From Cryomorphaceae bacterium (lineage in GTDB: Bacteria > Bacteroidota > Bacteroidia > Flavobacteriales > Schleiferiaceae), in NCBI GenBank assembly GCA_003444795.1, contig DLWR01000085.1, positions 1 to 9,339 on the forward strand: 9,339 bases of DNA. The letters are read 5' to 3'. This document shows positions 6,726 to 9,339 of the stretch, piece by piece. Made by a program: the position numbers and the translations under genes. Under the pieces are notes generated by a model that had not been told where the DNA came from, ran no database searches, and saw only the letters and a program-made list of their open reading frames with translations. Each line of letters starts with the position of its first letter. The stretch's first letter is position 1.

Positions 6726-8224
6726 TGAAAGCGAACGCATGGTATCTCCTCAGCCTCTGCTGCCTGTTTCCTGGATTCAGTCAGGCTCAAAACCTGGACT
6801 TTTATGGGGTGAAAGGGCAGCCTTTAACCCTGCTTCAAAACCCGGGGGCAGAGACGGATTTGCGATTTCACATCAGCTTTCCAGGAATAACCACGCAAGG
6901 AAATATGACTGCGCCCCTAAAAGCATTGTGGGGAGATGTTGGTCAGCAATTCAGGACCCTGGAAGCACCCAATGTGGGTCTTTCTTCTGCAACAGATGTA
7001 GAGGGGCTCGGATTGGGATGGAAGCACGAGAAAACCTATACGTGGATTCAGACGGGGATGGATGTGGACGCTCGCTTTCACCTGGATAAGGATTTGATGT
7101 TATTTGCACTTTACGGCATGGAGGATGCCAATGGACAAATCGATCCAGCTTATGAGGGAGATTTTAAAAACAGCGACCTTGGGCTAAGTGCCATGGGGCG
7201 CATAGCCTTGGGCCATCAGCGTCGTTTAAATGAGAAATGGACGTTGGGCGCCTCTATCCAAATGAATCGTTTATTGGGAGGGTTTCAATGGCATGTGAAT
7301 CAGTGGAGTTTGTCCTCCACGTTTGACCCCGCAAGTCAAACCAACAGCCTCTCCTGGAATAGCGATATGCAGCTTTCTGCCTTTGGATTGATTGCAGATG
7401 GCGCGCGCTTGGATAGTGCCATGGATTTTCCGCGTTACCTCTTGATGGGTATGGTCCCTGCCTATTGGGACATGCTAAAGTCACAGAAAAACAGTTTTTC
7501 ACTGAACGCAGGTTTTACGTACAACCCCACAAAGTCCGTGAAAATAATGGGAAGCATCACTGGACTTCCCTTAGGTGCGGGGAGTAGGCAAGGGGGGGTG
7601 CTTCATGCGCGCTCCCTTCAATGGTCCTCTTCCTATACCTACAGTGGGTATTCTTGGGGTTTTAGCCCATCAGATTCACTTTCTTGGTCCCGCTATTTGG
7701 CGAATCTCCAAAGTCAAAATGTGGACGGCTTTTCTATTGCTTCCGCTGCGCCAGTGGCCTTCCTGCCCCCCCTAGTTGCACAAGCTGCGGTGTATTGGAA
7801 GTGGAATCCTCAGCATCAAATGGGACTACACGTCACCCATGTGGATCGATTGGCTGGACAGCACCAATCTTTAGGGCTGGAGTACCATGGGTTTTATGGC
7901 CGGAACGTGCAATGGGCTACGTCGTACCGCTATCACGTGTGGGACGGGATCCGCGGATCAAGTGAATGGAGCACCCTGCTTCAACACCGGATCCTTCCAT
8001 GGACCACCCTGTATTGGGGAACCAATCTCTGGCTTACTACCCCTGGGTTCCAAAATGGTACTCTCTTACTGCCGGGCAACTTCCAATCCTGGCAAGTGAC
8101 TGCAGGTCTGAATGTCACCCTGTTTGAAAAGCGCTACCAGGAGGAACGAGTGGCGAAAAAAGCTGCAAAGCAGCAAACGAAAATGGACAAAAAGGCGGCA
8201 AAAAGGGCGGAGGGGACTTTGTGA
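6725..8224 (+). CDS. Outer-membrane beta-barrel protein, DUF5723/PorP-like
   Basis: Probable outer-membrane barrel of unknown function. The 499-residue product starts with a signal peptide (residues 1-21, hydrophobic core WYLLSLCCLFPGF, cleavage near SQA/Q). The mature start (LLQNPGAETDLRFHISFPGI) fits the DUF5723 pattern of an NP motif followed by a first strand ending in PG. The rest alternates aromatic and polar residues in amphipathic strands separated by loops (for example KNSFSLNAGFTYNPTKSVKI). The last ~32 residues (468-499) leave the barrel pattern for a Lys/Ala/Glu-rich helical tail (VAKKAAKQQTKMDKKAAKRA). I choose ATG 6725, which overlaps the upstream TGA by one base (TGATG). A GTG at 6722 would add one Met and is less likely. 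Coupling to the 684-residue protein suggests the two work together at the cell envelope. The DUF5723 assignment is from pattern memory. Confidence 0.82.
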   Translation: MKANAWYLLSLCCLFPGFSQAQNLDFYGVKGQPLTLLQNPGAETDLRFHISFPGITTQGNMTAPLKALWGDVGQQFRTLEAPNVGLSSATDVEGLGLGWKHEKTYTWIQTGMDVDARFHLDKDLMLFALYGMEDANGQIDPAYEGDFKNSDLGLSAMGRIALGHQRRLNEKWTLGASIQMNRLLGGFQWHVNQWSLSSTFDPASQTNSLSWNSDMQLSAFGLIADGARLDSAMDFPRYLLMGMVPAYWDMLKSQKNSFSLNAGFTYNPTKSVKIMGSITGLPLGAGSRQGGVLHARSLQWSSSYTYSGYSWGFSPSDSLSWSRYLANLQSQNVDGFSIASAAPVAFLPPLVAQAAVYWKWNPQHQMGLHVTHVDRLAGQHQSLGLEYHGFYGRNVQWATSYRYHVWDGIRGSSEWSTLLQHRILPWTTLYWGTNLWLTTPGFQNGTLLLPGNFQSWQVTAGLNVTLFEKRYQEERVAKKAAKQQTKMDKKAAKRAEGTL

Positions 8225-8275
8225 GGGTGATAGCCATTGCCCACAGTATCTTCATGCTAGAAGCGAAAATCTGAA

Positions 8276-8986
8276 ATGTCAGTATCCAAGAACACAGCAG
8301 TCTATCCTGAATTCAAGGCATCCATTCGGCTGTGGTTGACCCCTTGGAAGGCCTATTTGGATCCCTATTCCAAATACCAGTTTGTGCGCTCCCTCAACCA
8401 GCCTGCCGCGGAGATACTAGACATTGGATGTGGGGTAGATAGCGTGCGCAAACTTAAAGCGCTAGCACCTTTGGCGCAATTTGATGGGATAGACATTGAG
8501 GAATATCAGATGTCAGAAGCGGGCAAGCGTGCCATGCGTACCTACAGCATCGTGCCCAAAGAGGATTTTTTTAGACACATAGAAGAAGGGCCTACCTATG
8601 ACGGCATGGTGCTTTCGCATGTCATTGAACATTTGGAGGAGCCAAATCGATTTTTGGAAATGTTGCTGTCCAAGTTAAAGTCCGGAGGCAAGCTCTATGT
8701 CTCCACCCCCTGCATGAAAAGCGTTAATTTTCCTGCATTGAAGCGTGGCTGTCTCAACTTTTACGACGATCCCACCCATACGGCCCCTTTTGATCTAGAG
8801 ACTTGGAGCGAACAGCTACCACTAGGGTACCGAGTCGCAACGCAGACCAACCAAAACCGTGGTCATTCCCTTGTATTCTTGTTAGGTTGGCTTATGATGC
8901 CCTGGGTTTGGCTCACGCGCAGAAAAACACCCTTTGTGTGGTATGCAATGGGCTTTGAATCTGTGCGTGTGGTAGAGCGGTCATAA
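8276..8986 (+). CDS. Class I SAM-dependent methyltransferase, probably polysaccharide-associated
   Basis: Predicted to transfer a methyl group from S-adenosylmethionine; the acceptor is unknown. The 236-residue protein has the glycine-rich motif I ILDIGCG (47-53), an acidic motif II in FDGIDIEE (69-76, D73 likely contacting the ribose), YDGMVLSHVIEHLEEP (108-123) as in Methyltransf_11/23 enzymes, and LKSGGKLYVSTP (134-145). NFYDDPTHTAPF (161-172) is a motif seen in methyltransferases of surface-glycan clusters. A hydrophobic tryptophan-rich stretch (199-213, LVFLLGWLMMPWVWL) followed by RR suggests membrane contact. The start at 8276 leaves a 51-base gap after the barrel gene, in which I see no clear promoter or terminator. 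A flippase gene follows downstream on the same strand, consistent with modification of O-antigen, capsule or exopolysaccharide. Confidence 0.9.
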   Translation: MSVSKNTAVYPEFKASIRLWLTPWKAYLDPYSKYQFVRSLNQPAAEILDIGCGVDSVRKLKALAPLAQFDGIDIEEYQMSEAGKRAMRTYSIVPKEDFFRHIEEGPTYDGMVLSHVIEHLEEPNRFLEMLLSKLKSGGKLYVSTPCMKSVNFPALKRGCLNFYDDPTHTAPFDLETWSEQLPLGYRVATQTNQNRGHSLVFLLGWLMMPWVWLTRRKTPFVWYAMGFESVRVVERS

Positions 8987-9009
8987 TCGGTACAGCCATG
9001 CTACAGAGG

Positions 9010-9066
9010 TGCCGCGAGGCAAGGGCAAACCTCATGTGAGGCGACGACTACCTTTCCTTCGGGAAA
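9010..9066 (+). other. Cluster of three small hairpins before the flippase gene
   Basis: Between the methyltransferase stop and the flippase ATG are TGCC-GCGA-GGCA (9010-9021, GNRA-type loop), CCTC-ATGT-GAGG (9030-9041) and TTTCC-TTCG-GGAAA (9053-9066, UUCG loop). An alternative long-range pairing GAGGT (9006-9010) / ACCTC (9029-9033) would enclose the first hairpin. Such stable tetraloops suggest a structured transcript: a terminator region, leader element or small RNA. No known riboswitch was recognised. The stems are short, so chance is possible. Confidence 0.35.
9049..9056 (+). promoter_or_regulatory. Weak candidate -7 box before the flippase gene
   Basis: TACCTTTC matches TAnnTTTG except for the last base. 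A second, poorer copy, TACCTTCC, is at 9070-9077. No TTG lies at the expected -33 distance. The first copy overlaps the left arm of the UUCG hairpin, so promoter and hairpin may be alternative readings of the same bases. Confidence 0.2.
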
Positions 9067-9094
9067 TTGTACCTTCCCATCACCAAATCAACGG

Positions 9095-9339
9095 ATGGCC
9101 CAAACCTTTTCCTCCAATGTCCTAGCCAATGGAATTTTGCAATTCCTAAACTTGGCATTCCCTATACTACTGCTGCCTTTTTTGGCGCACTTTTTAAGCC
9201 CTGAAGCCTTTGGGGCCGTTAATTTTTTCAGCTTTTTGGTGGGGAATTTCTCTCTGTTTGTCCAGTACGGATTTGAGTACTCCGCTACTCGAAAACTCAC
9301 CCGACCAAATCTGACTCAAAGCCAACGGGAATCCCTCTT
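9095..9339 (+). CDS. Wzx-type polysaccharide flippase, N-terminal part (runs off window)
   Basis: Inner-membrane protein expected to flip undecaprenyl-linked glycan units to the periplasm for O-antigen, capsule or exopolysaccharide assembly. Eighty-one codons are visible from ATG 9095 without a stop; complete family members have roughly 400-480 residues. The first two membrane segments appear at residues ~12-34 (ILQFLNLAFPILLLPFLAHF) and ~43-58 (VNFFSFLVGNFSLFVQ). The family pattern of a proline-containing first helix, then SPEAFGAVNF and QYGFEYSATRKL, closely matches RfbX/Wzx proteins. It follows the methyltransferase by 108 bases on the same strand and probably opens a larger polysaccharide cluster to the right. 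The repeat-unit substrate cannot be inferred. Confidence 0.88.
   Translation, partial: MAQTFSSNVLANGILQFLNLAFPILLLPFLAHFLSPEAFGAVNFFSFLVGNFSLFVQYGFEYSATRKLTRPNLTQSQRESL

Noticed and set aside
7592..7772. G7 (7592-7598) and C7 (7766-7772) runs in the barrel gene as phase-variable tracts
   Set aside because: The frame is intact across both, runs of seven are short for slip-strand switching, and nothing else supports phase variation.
8225..8275. TATCTTCA as a promoter box before the methyltransferase gene
   Set aside because: Two of six fixed positions differ from the consensus and the nearby CTTC/GAAG pairing is only four bases.

Overview
The window reads as chromosomal DNA from a Bacteroidota member with a moderate GC content (roughly half G+C by eye, with AT-rich intergenic DNA). 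The evidence is a SusC/RagA-type TonB-dependent transporter, a Nudix-domain sugar regulator of the NrtR/AraR type, a DUF5723-like outer-membrane barrel, and promoter boxes of the Bacteroidota form TAnnTTTG. The species cannot be named from this sequence. A marine or environmental Flavobacteriales-like genome is a guess.

Region 1 (1-4576) looks like a sugar-uptake locus. A SusC-family gene (minus strand, 3' end outside the window) is divergent from a Nudix/winged-helix regulator, which is followed on the plus strand by a sodium:sugar symporter very close to the Vibrio galactose transporter vSGLT. The 279-base divergent gap is AT-rich and full of symmetry. It holds a perfect 8-bp-arm palindrome with a 5-base centre (2020-2040) just upstream of a TATATTTG box, a 41-base imperfect inverted repeat in front of susC (1871-1911), and a direct repeat plus small palindrome (1987-2007). 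The simplest model is that SusC (with a SusD partner outside the window) imports an oligosaccharide across the outer membrane, the symporter takes a monosaccharide across the inner membrane, and the regulator senses the sugar or a derivative and controls both directions.

Region 2 (4577-8224) starts with a strong GC-rich hairpin that runs directly into a perfect TACCTTTG promoter box. Two genes follow that overlap by one base (TGATG). The first encodes a 684-residue beta-rich protein whose body resembles Bacteroidota surface lipoproteins. It has no signal peptide, and its first ~22 residues instead resemble the N-terminus of class II HMG-CoA reductase. The second encodes a 499-residue secreted beta-barrel of DUF5723/PorP-like type with a lysine/alanine-rich tail.

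Region 3 (8276-9339) looks like the start of a polysaccharide gene group: a class I SAM-dependent methyltransferase, then the beginning of a Wzx-type flippase. The 108 bases between them contain three consecutive small hairpins, two of them closed by GNRA- and UUCG-type tetraloops.

The best candidates for something undescribed are the chimeric N-terminus of the 684-residue protein, the palindromes in the divergent regulatory region, and the hairpin cluster before the flippase gene. No CRISPR array, tRNA, rRNA or insertion sequence was seen.
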